Notes: a model not told the origin generated them from the sequence alone. 64,000 bases of DNA from Myxococcales bacterium (GCA_016707895.1 JADJGV010000022.1:1-64000); one strand, 5' to 3'; positions 1 through 9,040 are shown, counted from the stretch's first letter. Numbers and translations: made by a program.

Positions 1-5
1 CCGAG

Positions 6-653
6 GTGGCGGTGACGCTGGCGGCGTGCGCGGCGCTGACGGCCGCGGTGGCCCTGGTGGCCGTCGCGACCGCGCAGCCGCTGGCGTGGCTGGGGCTGGC
101 GCCGGTGATCGCGGTGGCGGCGTTCGGGCTGCACTTCTTCCGCGATCCCGAGCGCGCGACGCCGGCCGCGCGCGACGCGCTGTTGGCGCCGTCGGACGGC
201 GTCGTGACCCAGATCCACACCGTCGACGATCCCGACTTCCCCGGCGGCCGCGCGCTGCGGATCAGCGTGTACCTGTCGCCGTACGACGTGCACCTCAACC
301 GCGTACCGCGGGCCGGCACCGTGCAGGCGGTGCGCTACTTCCCGGGCCGGTTCCTCAACGCGCGCCACCGCGATTGCGCGCGGGTCAACGAGCAGCTGTG
401 GGTCGATCTGATCGACGACGACGGTCGCCACCTGCGGGTCAAACAGATCTCGGGCGCGCTGGCGCGGCGGCTGGTGTGCTGGCTGGCGATCGGCGAGCGC
501 GTCGTGCCCGGCGATCGCTACGGCATGATCAAGTACGGCTCGCGCGCCGACGTGCTGGTGACGCCGGGCGCCGACGTCGCGGTGGCGGTCGAGGTTGGCC
601 AGCGGGTGGTCGCGGGCCAGACCGTGATGCTGCGGTTCGGGGGCGCGGCGTGA
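6..653 (+). CDS. psd: phosphatidylserine decarboxylase proenzyme (archaeal-type Psd)
   Basis: Decarboxylates phosphatidylserine to phosphatidylethanolamine at the inner membrane, using a pyruvoyl group made by self-cleavage. A hydrophobic N-terminus (about residues 5-42) leads into FFRDPER (44-50). The family triad is visible: D64 in SPSDG, H96 in YDVHLNR and the cleavage site G178-S179 in KYGSRAD. The 215-residue length fits the short archaeal-type Psd class rather than the ~300-residue E. coli form. The first visible start is a GTG at position 6, but relatives usually have a few more N-terminal residues, so the true start may lie before the window. Its stop overlaps the next gene by 4 bp, so it heads, or is inside, a lipid-related operon. 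Confidence 0.88.
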   Translation: MAVTLAACAALTAAVALVAVATAQPLAWLGLAPVIAVAAFGLHFFRDPERATPAARDALLAPSDGVVTQIHTVDDPDFPGGRALRISVYLSPYDVHLNRVPRAGTVQAVRYFPGRFLNARHRDCARVNEQLWVDLIDDDGRHLRVKQISGALARRLVCWLAIGERVVPGDRYGMIKYGSRADVLVTPGADVAVAVEVGQRVVAGQTVMLRFGGAA

Positions 654-1552
654 CGCTCGCGCTGTACAGCCCGAGCTACTGGGATGTCGTGGTCGACGTC
701 GAGCCGGCGGCGCTGGCCGGCGGCAAGGGCAAGCACCCGGCGCCGTCGACGGTGGTGGTGGGCGGCTTCGCGTGGAACGCAGCGCGGGTGCTGGCCGCCG
801 CCGGGCGCGCCGGGCTGCGGGTGGTGACGGTGGTGCCGACCGACGAGGACGCCCGGGTGCGGGCCGCCGCGCCGGCCGGCGTCGCGCTCGACGCGATCGC
901 CGCGCCGCCGGGCTGGCTGCCGATCACCGTGGTGCTCGACCCCGGCGGCGCGTGCCGCATCCTGCGCGATCCCGGCGCGGCGCTCGACGGCGCGTGGCGG
1001 TGGGACGCGGTGAGCGCAGCGGCGCGGGCGGCGGCGGTGCACGTGCTCGGGCGGGTGCCGGCGGGCTTCGCGGCGGCGGCGCTGGCGGCGGCGCGCGCGG
1101 CCGGCGCGCGGATCGCGTGGTGCGGCGGCGCCGGGCTGCCGGTCGACGCGCTGGCCGGGTTCGACGTCGCGTGCGTCAACGCCGCCGAGGCGGCGACGCT
1201 GCTCGGCGCGACCGCGACCGCGACCACCACCGCCGAGGCGGCCCAGGCGCTGGCCGAGCGCGCCACCGGCGCCGACGCGGTGCGGGTGGTCACCGGCGGC
1301 GCGCGCCAGCCGACGGTCGCGGCGGCGCGGCGCGGCGCGGCGATCGAGCTGCACGCGGTCGAGCCGGCGCCGCTCGCGCCCGGCGCGATCGTGACCTTGC
1401 TCGGCGCCGGCGACGCGTTCGCGGCGGCGCTGGTGGCGACCGCGTGCCTGACCGACGGCGGCGCGCCGCGGGCCGCGCTCGACGTGGTCGCCGGGCTGCG
1501 CGCCGGCCAGCGCGCGGCGGCGCGGCTGATCACCGGAGGCCGCGATGGCTGA
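650..1552 (+). CDS. PfkB-family carbohydrate/nucleoside kinase
   Basis: Predicted ATP-dependent small-molecule kinase of the ribokinase/PfkB fold, 300 residues. The N-terminal glycine-rich substrate motif (VVVGGFAWNAARVLAAAG, near residue 35) and the C-terminal anion-hole motif GAGD with catalytic base D255 are both present, so it should be active. The GTG start at 650 overlaps the psd stop by 4 bp, which implies translational coupling. The substrate cannot be read from sequence. Position between psd and an SDR suggests a sugar or polyol that feeds a lipid head group, but this is inference from neighbours only. Confidence 0.8.
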   Translation: MTLALYSPSYWDVVVDVEPAALAGGKGKHPAPSTVVVGGFAWNAARVLAAAGRAGLRVVTVVPTDEDARVRAAAPAGVALDAIAAPPGWLPITVVLDPGGACRILRDPGAALDGAWRWDAVSAAARAAAVHVLGRVPAGFAAAALAAARAAGARIAWCGGAGLPVDALAGFDVACVNAAEAATLLGATATATTTAEAAQALAERATGADAVRVVTGGARQPTVAAARRGAAIELHAVEPAPLAPGAIVTLLGAGDAFAAALVATACLTDGGAPRAALDVVAGLRAGQRAAARLITGGRDG

Positions 1553-2285
1553 TCCGCTGGCGGCGTTCCGGCTCGACGGCCAGCTGGCGGTGATCACCGG
1601 CGGCGCCGGCGGGCTGGGGCGCGCGATCGCCGAGGCGCTGGCCGCGGCCGGGGCCGCGCTGGTGGTGACCAGCCGCGATGGCGCGCGGGCCGAGGCGGCG
1701 GCGGCCGCGCTGGCCGCGGCCCACGGCGTCGCCGCCACCGGCGTCGCCCTCGACGTCACCGATCCGGCCAGCGTGACGGCGGTGTTCGCCGGGCTGACCC
1801 GGGTCGACGTGCTGGTCAACAACGCCGGCACCACGCGGCGCGGCCCGCTGGCGGCGCTGACCGCCGATGACTGGGACGCGGTGCTCGACACCAACCTGCG
1901 CGGCGCGTGGCTGTGCACGCGCGCCGCGGCGCCGGCGCTGGCCGGCGGCGGCCGCGTCGTCAACGTCGCGTCGATGTTCGCGGCGGTGGGGCTGCCGGCG
2001 CGCTCGCCGTACGTGGCGTCGAAGGGCGGGCTGGTCGCGCTGACCCGCGCGCTGGCGATCGAGCTGGCGCCGAGCGGCGTCCGCGTCAACGCGCTGTGCC
2101 CGGGGCCGTTCGCCACCGCGATGGCCGACGCCGCGGCGCGCGCCGACATGCTGGCGGCGATCCCGCTCGGGCGCTGGGGCCAGCCCGCCGAGCTGGGGCC
2201 GGCGGCGCTGTTCCTGGCGTCGGCGGCGTCGAGCTACGTCACCGGCGCCGCGCTCACCGTCGACGGCGGCTACACCGCGCGATGA
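1545..2285 (+). CDS. SDR-family NAD(P)-dependent oxidoreductase
   Basis: Classical short-chain dehydrogenase/reductase, 246 residues, the usual length. Cofactor-binding TGGAGGLG lies at 18-25, NNAG at 92-95, and the catalytic tetrad is N117, S143, Y156, K160 (YVASK). The C-terminal VTGAALTVDGGY is typical of the FabG/gluconate-5-dehydrogenase branch. The ATG is preceded by GGAGG, and the gene overlaps the kinase by 8 bp. It probably oxidises or reduces a polyol or ketone on the substrate handled by the neighbouring kinases. FabG-like activity is the main alternative. Confidence 0.85.
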   Translation: MADPLAAFRLDGQLAVITGGAGGLGRAIAEALAAAGAALVVTSRDGARAEAAAAALAAAHGVAATGVALDVTDPASVTAVFAGLTRVDVLVNNAGTTRRGPLAALTADDWDAVLDTNLRGAWLCTRAAAPALAGGGRVVNVASMFAAVGLPARSPYVASKGGLVALTRALAIELAPSGVRVNALCPGPFATAMADAAARADMLAAIPLGRWGQPAELGPAALFLASAASSYVTGAALTVDGGYTAR

Positions 2286-2938
2286 CGCCGGCGTGGGCCG
2301 AGGCGATCGCGCGCGCCCACCCGCGGGTGGCGATCGGCGCGCGCCGCCCGTGGCCGATCCGGCCGCGCGCGCTGGTGGTGATCGGCGGCGCCGGCGCCGG
2401 CAAGACCACCGCGGTCGACGCGGTGCGCGCCGCGGCGCTGCCCGGCGTCGTCGTGCCGCTGCGCCGCGTGACCCGGCCGGCGCGCGCCGGCGATCACCCG
2501 GCCGAGGCGATCGTGGTCGCGCCCGCGGCGATGGCGGCCGACGTCGCCGCCGGCGTGGTCGCGCCGAGCTGGTGGCGGCGGCTCGACGGCGATCGCCGCG
2601 AGCGCTACGGCTTCGTCGCGAGCGCCGCGCCGCTGGCGGTGTACTCGGCCAACAACGCGATCGTCGATCCCGCGTGCGCGCTGGCGCCGCCCGACGCGCT
2701 CGCCGCCGCGGTGGTGGTGGCGATCGCCGCGTCGCCCGCGGTGCGCGCGGCGCGGCTGGCGGCGCGCTCGCCGGATCTGGCCGCCGCCGAGCGGGCGGCG
2801 CGGCTGGCCGAGCCGACGCCGGCGGCGCACCTGGTGATCGACGGCGACGGCGACGATCCGACCGCGGTGGGCGCGGCGCTGGTCGCGGTGGCGCGCGCGC
2901 TGCGGGGCCTGTCGGTCGACGCGGCGGAGGCGCCGTGA
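2282..2938 (+). CDS. P-loop kinase resembling PhnN / guanylate kinase
   Basis: A 218-residue nucleotide-binding protein with Walker A GGAGAGKT at residues 35-42, followed by RRVTRPARAGDH (61-72), which matches the R-x-V-T-R-P element of guanylate kinases and ribose-1,5-bisphosphate kinase PhnN. The start ATG overlaps the SDR stop (ATGA). No phosphonate lyase genes are nearby, so a phn role is not supported. Together with the PfkB kinase it gives the operon two phosphorylation steps, as would suit making a bisphosphate or nucleotide-activated intermediate. The exact substrate is unknown. Confidence 0.65.
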   Translation: MTPAWAEAIARAHPRVAIGARRPWPIRPRALVVIGGAGAGKTTAVDAVRAAALPGVVVPLRRVTRPARAGDHPAEAIVVAPAAMAADVAAGVVAPSWWRRLDGDRRERYGFVASAAPLAVYSANNAIVDPACALAPPDALAAAVVVAIAASPAVRAARLAARSPDLAAAERAARLAEPTPAAHLVIDGDGDDPTAVGAALVAVARALRGLSVDAAEAP

Positions 2939-3972
2939 CCGCGGCCACCCGCAACCTGCTCCTGTTCGCGGCGTCGTTCACGCTGCTGACCGTCGGCGGC
3001 GCGGCGATCGCGATCGCGCGCGCGCCGATCGGCTGGCACCAGCTGGCGGTGGTGACGACGCTGTCGGCGGCGGCGATCGCGGTGATCGCGGCGGCGACGC
3101 TCGCGACCTACGCCGCCGACGTGGCGCGCTACCGCGCGTGCGGCCGCGCGGTCGGGGCGCCGGTGCCGTGGCGCGCCGCGCTCGACACCAGCGTCGCCAA
3201 CTTCTTCTTCTCGTGGCTGACGCCGGGCTCGACGTTCGGCGTGCCGGCGACGATCTACATGCTGGGCCGCCGCGGCGTGCCGTGGGACGCCACCGTCGTG
3301 ATCGCGTTCGGCAAGGCGTTCACCGGCGTCGCGGTGATCGTCGTCGCGTCGCTGGTGATCCTCGCGGCCGGGCTGGGCCCGCGCTACGACGGCCGGCTGG
3401 TCGCGACCGCGCTGTTCGGCGGCACGATCTTCACCGCGCTGTTCGCGGCGCTGGTGGTGGCGGCGCTGCGGCCGGCCGCGGCGCAGGCGCGGGTGGCGCG
3501 GATGTTCGCGTGGCTCGGCCGCCGGCTGCGCGGCGCGCGCTGGGTCGCGACCGGCGCGCGGGTCACCCACGACGCGATCGCGCGCCTGGCCGGGTTGCGT
3601 CACGGCGGCGCCGCGCCGCTGGTGCGGCTGGCGCTGGCCCACGCCGCGTACTACGCGGCGACCGCGACCGCCGGCGTCGTGCTGCTCACCGCGTTCGGCG
3701 GGGCGGTCGACGTGCGCTCGGCGTGCGCGGTGCTGGTCTACGTCGCGTTCACGTACCTGGCGCCGACGCCCGGCGGCGCCGGCTTCGCCGAGGCGATGGC
3801 GGTGCCGTTCTTCGGGCCGCTGGTCGACGACGGCCAGGCGGTGGCGTACGTGCTGTGCTTCCGCGGGCTGACGTTGTACGTGCAGGTCGTGTTCGCGGTG
3901 CCGTACCTGCTGATCGCCGGCGGCGTCGGCGAGATCCTCGCCCGCGCGGCGCGGGCCCGAGGCGGCGCGTGA
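2935..3972 (+). CDS. UPF0104 / LPG-synthase-type flippase-like membrane protein
   Basis: A 345-residue polytopic inner-membrane protein with about eight hydrophobic segments. Two family signatures of the lysylphosphatidylglycerol synthase membrane region (UPF0104, YbhN, AglD) are seen: WLTPGSTFGVPATIYML near residue 94 and YLAPTPGGAGFAEA near residue 272. MprF proteins use such a region to flip lipids; the soluble aminoacyltransferase domain of MprF is absent here. The GTG start overlaps the previous stop by 4 bp and follows GGCGGAGG. Among psd and acyltransferase genes, lipid translocation is the likeliest role. Confidence 0.78.
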   Translation: MTAATRNLLLFAASFTLLTVGGAAIAIARAPIGWHQLAVVTTLSAAAIAVIAAATLATYAADVARYRACGRAVGAPVPWRAALDTSVANFFFSWLTPGSTFGVPATIYMLGRRGVPWDATVVIAFGKAFTGVAVIVVASLVILAAGLGPRYDGRLVATALFGGTIFTALFAALVVAALRPAAAQARVARMFAWLGRRLRGARWVATGARVTHDAIARLAGLRHGGAAPLVRLALAHAAYYAATATAGVVLLTAFGGAVDVRSACAVLVYVAFTYLAPTPGGAGFAEAMAVPFFGPLVDDGQAVAYVLCFRGLTLYVQVVFAVPYLLIAGGVGEILARAARARGGA

Positions 3973-5251
3973 CGCGGGCCCGGCTGGACGCGCTGCGCGG
4001 CGCGCGCGCGGCGATCGCGGCCGAGGTCCGGGCCCACGTCGGAGCCGGCGCGCCGCACCGCGCGCCCGACGACGCCGCCCGCGTCGAGCGGTACCTCGGC
4101 GAGCTCGAGCTGGGGTTCCGCGGCTGGGCCCAGCGCGGCGCGACGCGGCTGTTGCGGCCGGTGCTGGGCGCGGTGTTCGCGCCGCCGGTCGGCGCCGGCG
4201 CCGACGACGGCCTCGACGCGCGGCTCGAGGTCGGCGGCGACGTGGCCACGGTGGCCGCGGTGGGCGCCGACGCGCTGGTGTTCGCGCCGACCCACGGCGC
4301 CAACCTCGACGCGATCGTGCTGGGCCTGGCGCTCGAGCGGCTGGGCCTGCCGCCGGCGCTGTACCTGGCCGGCGAGCACCTGTACCGCAACCCGCTGGTC
4401 GGGCGGCTGATGGGCCCGCTGGGCGCGGTGCGGATCGATCGCGCCCGCGCCGATCGCCGCTACCTCGCGGTGCTGGCCGCGTACGTCGCCGCGCTCGCCG
4501 CGCGCGCGGCGCGGCGCTGACGATCTTCCCCGGCGCGACCCGGCGCCGCGACGGCACGCTCGAGCACGACCTGCGGCTGGGGCTGATCGCCGCGGCGGCG
4601 CGCGCGGCGGCGGCCCAGGGCCGGCGGCTCCACGTCGTGCCGGTGACGATCAACCTGCAGATCGTCCTCGAGGCGGCCTGGCTGGTCGACTACCACCTGC
4701 GCGGCCGCGGCCACGAGCGGGTGGTCGGCGACGAGCTGTTCGTGCCCGGGCGGCTGGCCGCCACCGCGCGGCGCCTGCGCGCGCTCGATCAGCGCGCGGT
4801 GCTGCGGTTCGGCGCGCCGATCGCGTGCGACCGCCGGCTCGACGTCGACGGCCTGGCCGCGGCGCTGCGCGGCGCCTACCGCGCCGGCGCGGTGTTCCTC
4901 GACACCCACGTCGTCGGCCGCGCGCTCGACGACCTGCGCGTCGCGGCCCGCGGGCGCGCGATCCCGGCCGGCGCGGTGGGCGCGCTGGCGTGGCCGCGGG
5001 CCGAGGTCGAGCGGGCGGTCGCGGCCACCGCGGCGCACCTCGATCGCCACCCGGCCGACGGCGCGCGCTGGCGGCCGGCGCGCCCGGTGGCGGCGATCGT
5101 CGACGGCGCGCTGGCCGCGTGGCGGGGCGGTCACCCGACCCCGGCGGCCCGCGCGGCGGGCGACGCGATCGAGCTGATCGAGCCGCGGCTGGCCTGGTTC
5201 TACGCCAACCGCACCCGCCACGTCGGCACGCCAGGGGGCGGTGGCGGTTGA
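3969..5251 (+). pseudogene. PlsB-type glycerolipid acyltransferase, interrupted by a frameshift
   Basis: The reading frame from GTG 3969 (4-bp overlap with the previous gene) encodes an acyltransferase N-terminus with the HX4D motif H109-D114 (PTHGANLD) and ends at TGA 4518-4520. The rest continues in another frame through 5251: LTIFPGATRRRDGTLEHD (the FPEGTRS-like block) and VVPVTINLQIVLEAAW. Removing one CG from the (CG)5 run at 4499-4508 joins the halves into ARGAALTIF without loss. So this is a gene broken by a 2-base CG expansion, a phase-variable tract, or an assembly error. The family transfers acyl groups to glycerol-phosphate-like acceptors and would be the acyl step of this operon. 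Confidence 0.75.
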
Positions 5252-5283
5252 CGCGGCGGGCGCGCCGGTCGACGCTCGGCGCG

Positions 5284-6777
5284 ATGTCTACCGACGACGA
5301 CCGTCACGACGCCCTGGGCCTGGCCGAGCTGGTGCGCACCCGCGCGGCGCACCCGCGCGAGCTGGTCGACCGCGCGATCGCGCGCATCGAGCGCGGCAAC
5401 CCGCGGCTCAACGCGGTGATCCACCGGATGTACGAGGTGGCGCGGCAGCAGGCCGACGCCGTCGACGTGACCAGCGGCGCGCCGTTCGTCGGCGTGCCGT
5501 TCCTGGCCAAGGACCTGGTGTCGACCTGGGCCGGCGAGCGCCAGGCCTCGGGCTCGCGGCTCACCGCTGACTGGGTCGCGCCCCACGACAGCGAGCTGGC
5601 CAAGCGGTTCCGCGCGTCCGGCGTGATCCCGGTGGGCAAGACCAACACGCCCGAGCTCGGCATCGTGCCGGTGACCGAGCCGCTGTTGCACGGCCCCACC
5701 CGCAACCCGTGGAACCTCGATCGCACCTGCGGCGGCTCGAGCGGTGGCTCGGCCGCGGCGGTGGCCGCCGGCTTCGTGCCGATGGCGTCGGGCGGCGACG
5801 GCGGCGGCTCGATCCGCATCCCGGCGTCGTGCTGCGGCGTGTTCGGCCTCAAGCCCACCCGCGGCCGGACGCCGCTGGGCCCCGACGCCGGCGAGGCGTG
5901 GCAGGGCTGCGCGATCGAGCACGTCATCACCCGCAGCGTGCGCGACTCGGCGGCGATGCTCGACGCCACCCACGGCGAGGACGCCGGCGCGCCCTACGCC
6001 GCGCCGCCGCCGAAGCGGCGGTTCGCCGAGGAGGTCGGCGCGCCGCCCGGTAAGCTGCGGATCGCGTTCACCAAGGCGGCGCTGCTGCCGGCCGACGTCG
6101 ACCCGGCGTGCGTGCGCGCGGTCGAGGACGCCGCGCAGCTGCTGGCCAGCCTCGGCCACGAGCTGGTCGAGAGCCACCCGACCTTCGACGGCGAGCAGGT
6201 CGCGGTCGACTTCCTGACGATGCTGGTCGGCGAGGTCGCGGCCGACGTCGCCCAATCCGAGCAGCTGGTGGGCCACAAGGCGCGGGTCGGCGATCTCGAG
6301 CCCGAGACCGCGGTGCTGGCGCGCATGGGCCACGCGGTGCCGGCGGTCGAGTTCGCGCTCGCGTCGCGCCGGCTGCGCACGCTGTCCCGGCACATCGCGC
6401 CGTGGTTCGCCGGCTTCGACGCGTTCCTGACCCCGACGCTGGCGCAGCCGCCGCTGGCGATCGGCGCGCTCAAGCCCAAGGCCGCCGAGGCCGTGGTGAT
6501 GCGGGTCGCGCAGCGGCTGCCGATCGGCGGCGTGTTGCACAAGCTCGGCGCGCTCGACCAGATGGCCGGGCGGGCGTGGGCGTTCACGCCGTTCACCGCG
6601 GTGTGGAACGTCACCGGCCAGCCGGCGTGCTCGCTGCCGCTGTTCTGGGACGGCGGCCTGCCGATCGGCGTGCAGCTGGTGGGCCGGTTCGGCGACGAGG
6701 CGACGCTGCTGCGGCTGGCGTCGCAGCTCGAGGTCGCGCGGCCGTGGATGGACCGGCGGCCCCCGCCGCTGGCGTAG
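5284..6777 (+). CDS. amidase (amidase signature family)
   Basis: Hydrolase of 497 residues with the complete Ser-cisSer-Lys triad: K76 (PFLAKDLV), S152 in GGSSGGS and nucleophile S176 in GGDGGGSIRIP. The spacing matches the amidase signature family (GatA, FAAH, 6-aminohexanoate-cyclic-dimer hydrolase). No signal peptide is seen, so it is probably cytoplasmic. It is not gatA by context, since gatB and gatC are absent and the C-terminal half does not look like GatA. It begins 32 bp after the acyltransferase and may be read with it. The acyl-amide substrate is unknown. Confidence 0.85.
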   Translation: MSTDDDRHDALGLAELVRTRAAHPRELVDRAIARIERGNPRLNAVIHRMYEVARQQADAVDVTSGAPFVGVPFLAKDLVSTWAGERQASGSRLTADWVAPHDSELAKRFRASGVIPVGKTNTPELGIVPVTEPLLHGPTRNPWNLDRTCGGSSGGSAAAVAAGFVPMASGGDGGGSIRIPASCCGVFGLKPTRGRTPLGPDAGEAWQGCAIEHVITRSVRDSAAMLDATHGEDAGAPYAAPPPKRRFAEEVGAPPGKLRIAFTKAALLPADVDPACVRAVEDAAQLLASLGHELVESHPTFDGEQVAVDFLTMLVGEVAADVAQSEQLVGHKARVGDLEPETAVLARMGHAVPAVEFALASRRLRTLSRHIAPWFAGFDAFLTPTLAQPPLAIGALKPKAAEAVVMRVAQRLPIGGVLHKLGALDQMAGRAWAFTPFTAVWNVTGQPACSLPLFWDGGLPIGVQLVGRFGDEATLLRLASQLEVARPWMDRRPPPLA

Positions 6778-6778
6778 G

Positions 6779-6898
6779 GAGCGGGGACGGGAACGGGATC
6801 GGGAACGGGATCGGGGTCGGGATCGGGGACGGGATCGGGATCGGGGTCGGGATCGGGGACGGGATCGGGATCGGGAACGGGATCGGGATCGGGATCGG
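6779..6898. repeat. GGGATC-family hexanucleotide microsatellite
   Basis: About twenty degenerate six-base units (GGGATC with GGGAAC, GGGACG and GGGGTC variants) fill the gap between the convergent amidase and PrsW-like genes, starting just after the amidase stop. No start codon and ribosome binding site point to a gene here. It belongs to the set of similar tracts at 14.6, 28.8, 30.1, 36.3 and 37.2 kb. Confidence 0.9.
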
Positions 6899-6908
6899 AG
6901 CTCCGCGG

Positions 6909-7904
6909 CTACGTCTGGCCGGGCGGCTTGCCCGGCGTGCCCGGGGGCGGGGCGGCGGGCGTCGACGCCACCGGCGCGGGCTGCGGCGGCGGGTAGTAAT
7001 ACTGTCGCGGCCAGCCGCCGCCCCACGGATAGCCCGGCGGGTAGCCGTGCGGCGCGTGGGGCGGATAGCCGTAGGCGGGCGGGGGATAGGCGTGGCCCGG
7101 CGGCGGGTAGCCGGCCGGCGGGTGCGCGGGCGGCGGCGGCGGCGCGGCGGCCAGCCCACCCAGCCGCTTCGCGGCGTCCTCGTCGTCGGCGGTCAGCGCC
7201 GCGCGGGCGTAGCGGCGGACGATCCACCAGGACGCCACCATCACCGCCACCGGCACCGTCAGCAGCGCGTAGGCGAGGTTCTCCTTGCCGTCGAGCGCGA
7301 GCGGCTGGCCCAGGAACAGCGCGGCGTCGTAGGTGCCGTGCAGGAAGATCGCCAGCGCCAAGCCGCCGAACAGCCCCAGGCCGCGCTTGTCGAAGCGCTT
7401 GCGGGTCGCGCCGGCGCACGCGATCGTGGTCCACAGCGCGTGGCCGGGCACCGCCAGCACCGCGCGCAGGATCCAGGTGACGATGAGGCCCTTCAGCTCG
7501 ACCTGGCCCAGCAGGTAGAAGATGTTCTCGACCAGCGCGAAGCCCAGGCCGGCGCGCGCGCCATAGACCACCGCGTCGAGCCGCTCGTCGTAGTTCTTGC
7601 GGTCCCAGGCCACCGCGTAGACGACGGCGACCTTCATGGTCTCCTCGACCAGCGCGGCCACCACGAACGACGTGAACAGCGCGCCGCCGTAGCTCGACTG
7701 CGCGGGCGCGTGGTCGCCCATGCCGCCGGTGAGCACGCCGTCGAAGACCAGGGTCGGGATCACCGACAGGCCGCCGAACAGCGCCACCAGCCGTCGCAGG
7801 CCCGCCGGCTCGGGCCGCTTGCGGTCCAGCCGGTCGAAGTACCACATCGCGAACAGCGCCGGCAGCGCCCCCGCGACTGCGACGTAGATCGGTGGAATCA
7901 CCAC
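6909..7904 (-). CDS. PrsW-family intramembrane metalloprotease with Pro/Tyr-rich tail
   Basis: Multi-pass membrane protein of 331 residues. The PrsW signature is intact: E87-E88 with K91 (VEETMK), E126-N127 (FALVENIFY), H155 (PGHALW) and H189 with D193 (LHGTYDAAL). In Bacillus, PrsW cleaves the anti-sigma factor RsiW; no anti-sigma gene is next to this one, so its substrate is unknown. After the last membrane segment, residues from about 250 form a cytoplasmic-type tail rich in Pro, Gly and Tyr (PPGY-like repeats), unusual for the core family. The start is GTG 7904 (or GTG 7901). A TACACT box at 7916-7911 on this strand lies so near the start that the message may be leaderless. Confidence 0.8.
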   Translation of the reverse strand: MVIPPIYVAVAGALPALFAMWYFDRLDRKRPEPAGLRRLVALFGGLSVIPTLVFDGVLTGGMGDHAPAQSSYGGALFTSFVVAALVEETMKVAVVYAVAWDRKNYDERLDAVVYGARAGLGFALVENIFYLLGQVELKGLIVTWILRAVLAVPGHALWTTIACAGATRKRFDKRGLGLFGGLALAIFLHGTYDAALFLGQPLALDGKENLAYALLTVPVAVMVASWWIVRRYARAALTADDEDAAKRLGGLAAAPPPPPAHPPAGYPPPGHAYPPPAYGYPPHAPHGYPPGYPWGGGWPRQYYYPPPQPAPVASTPAAPPPGTPGKPPGQT

Positions 7905-8022
7905 GGTTCTAGTGTACGCGAATAATCGCAGGATCTCCTTCGTCTGTCCGGGGCCGGCGAGCTATACCCGCCGGGTCGCCGAGACCCCCTCGGCTCGACG
8001 GCGGACATCGCCGGGAGGATCC

Positions 8023-8967
8023 ATGTTCAAGTCCACGCTCGCACTCACTGTCCTCGGCGCCGCGCTGTGCGCCTCCTACGCGCCGGCCCACGCCGGTGAC
8101 GGCACCGACCTGCTCAAGTTCGCCCCCGAGAACAGCCAGATCGTCATGGTGTTCGACGTCGCCGACGCGCGCGACTCGACGCTGTTGCAGAAGGGCATGA
8201 GCAAGCTGCTCGACGCCAGCGCCGACGCCAAGGCCAAGCTCGCCGAGCTCGGCCTCGACCCGCTCAAGGACGTGAACACGATCATGTTCGCCGGCGGCGG
8301 CGCCAAGGACCTCGGCGACGGCGGCCCCAAGGACATGGTGATCATCGTCGAGGGTAACGGCCTCAAGGACAAGCTGTCGAAGATCCCCAACGCGGTGAAG
8401 TCGGCCTACCAGGGCGTCGACATCTACACCAACAAGGACACCGACGCCGCGTTCATCGGCGACCGCATCTTCTTCGCCAAGAAGGGCAAGATGAAGGCCG
8501 AGATCGACGTCGTCCTCGGCAAGGGCAAGGGCAAGGGCAAGAACGTCGCCGCCTCGAAGAAGGCCAAGGCGCTGCGCGACGCGATCGCCAAGACCGACAC
8601 CACCGCCGACCTGTGGGCGACGATCATGGTGCCGGCCAAGAACCAGGCCGACATGAAGAAGGAGCAGGGCATGGTCGCCAAGACCGTGTCGATGGGCGCC
8701 AACTTCACCGCCGACCTCGGGCTGGCGATGCAGCTGGGCACCGACGCCGACGCCACCGCCGCCAAGCTGGTCGCCATGGTGCAGGCGCAGCTGCCGCAGA
8801 TCTCGCAGGGCGCCGGCGCGATCGGCCTCACCAAGGCCGCCAAGTCGCTGACCGTCACCCAGGACGGCGCCGCCGTGAAGATGGCGCTGACGATGACCGA
8901 GGCCGAGCTGATGGCGCTGGTCAACCTGGCCAAGCAGTTCGGTGGCGGCATGGGCGGCAACCCGTAA
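8023..8967 (+). CDS. secreted protein of unknown function
   Basis: A 314-residue protein with a clear signal peptide ending at APAHA-GD (about residue 24). I do not recognise the mature part. It is lysine-rich, with a GKGKGKGK stretch in the middle and mixed alpha/beta character, and opens with LLKFAPENSQIVMVFDVADA. This recalls secreted DUF3352-type proteins, but only loosely. The ATG follows a strong GGGAGGA box. A possible -10 (TATACC, 7963-7968) lies upstream. The gene stands alone, divergent from the PrsW-like gene, and ends before a perfect hairpin. Confidence 0.75.
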   Translation: MFKSTLALTVLGAALCASYAPAHAGDGTDLLKFAPENSQIVMVFDVADARDSTLLQKGMSKLLDASADAKAKLAELGLDPLKDVNTIMFAGGGAKDLGDGGPKDMVIIVEGNGLKDKLSKIPNAVKSAYQGVDIYTNKDTDAAFIGDRIFFAKKGKMKAEIDVVLGKGKGKGKNVAASKKAKALRDAIAKTDTTADLWATIMVPAKNQADMKKEQGMVAKTVSMGANFTADLGLAMQLGTDADATAAKLVAMVQAQLPQISQGAGAIGLTKAAKSLTVTQDGAAVKMALTMTEAELMALVNLAKQFGGGMGGNP

Positions 8968-8991
8968 GCCGGGCCCCGCATCGACGCATCG

Positions 8992-9020
8992 ACGACGCCG
9001 GGCCGCGCGCCCGGCGTCGT
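8992..9020. terminator. hairpin terminator between convergent genes
   Basis: Perfect 12-bp stem (ACGACGCCGGGC with its complement) around a 5-nt loop, followed on the plus strand by GGTTTTC. It sits in the 73-bp gap between convergent genes, and the GC-rich stem could also act on the minus-strand message. Confidence 0.75.
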
Positions 9021-9040
9021 GGTTTTCGGGGAGCGCGTGG

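Noticed and set aside
2282..2938. Phosphonate use gene phnN
   Set aside because: No C-P lyase gene is near and the match is limited to the P-loop and VTRP element.
5284..6777. GatA subunit of the amidotransferase
   Set aside because: gatB/gatC are absent and similarity is confined to the amidase signature.
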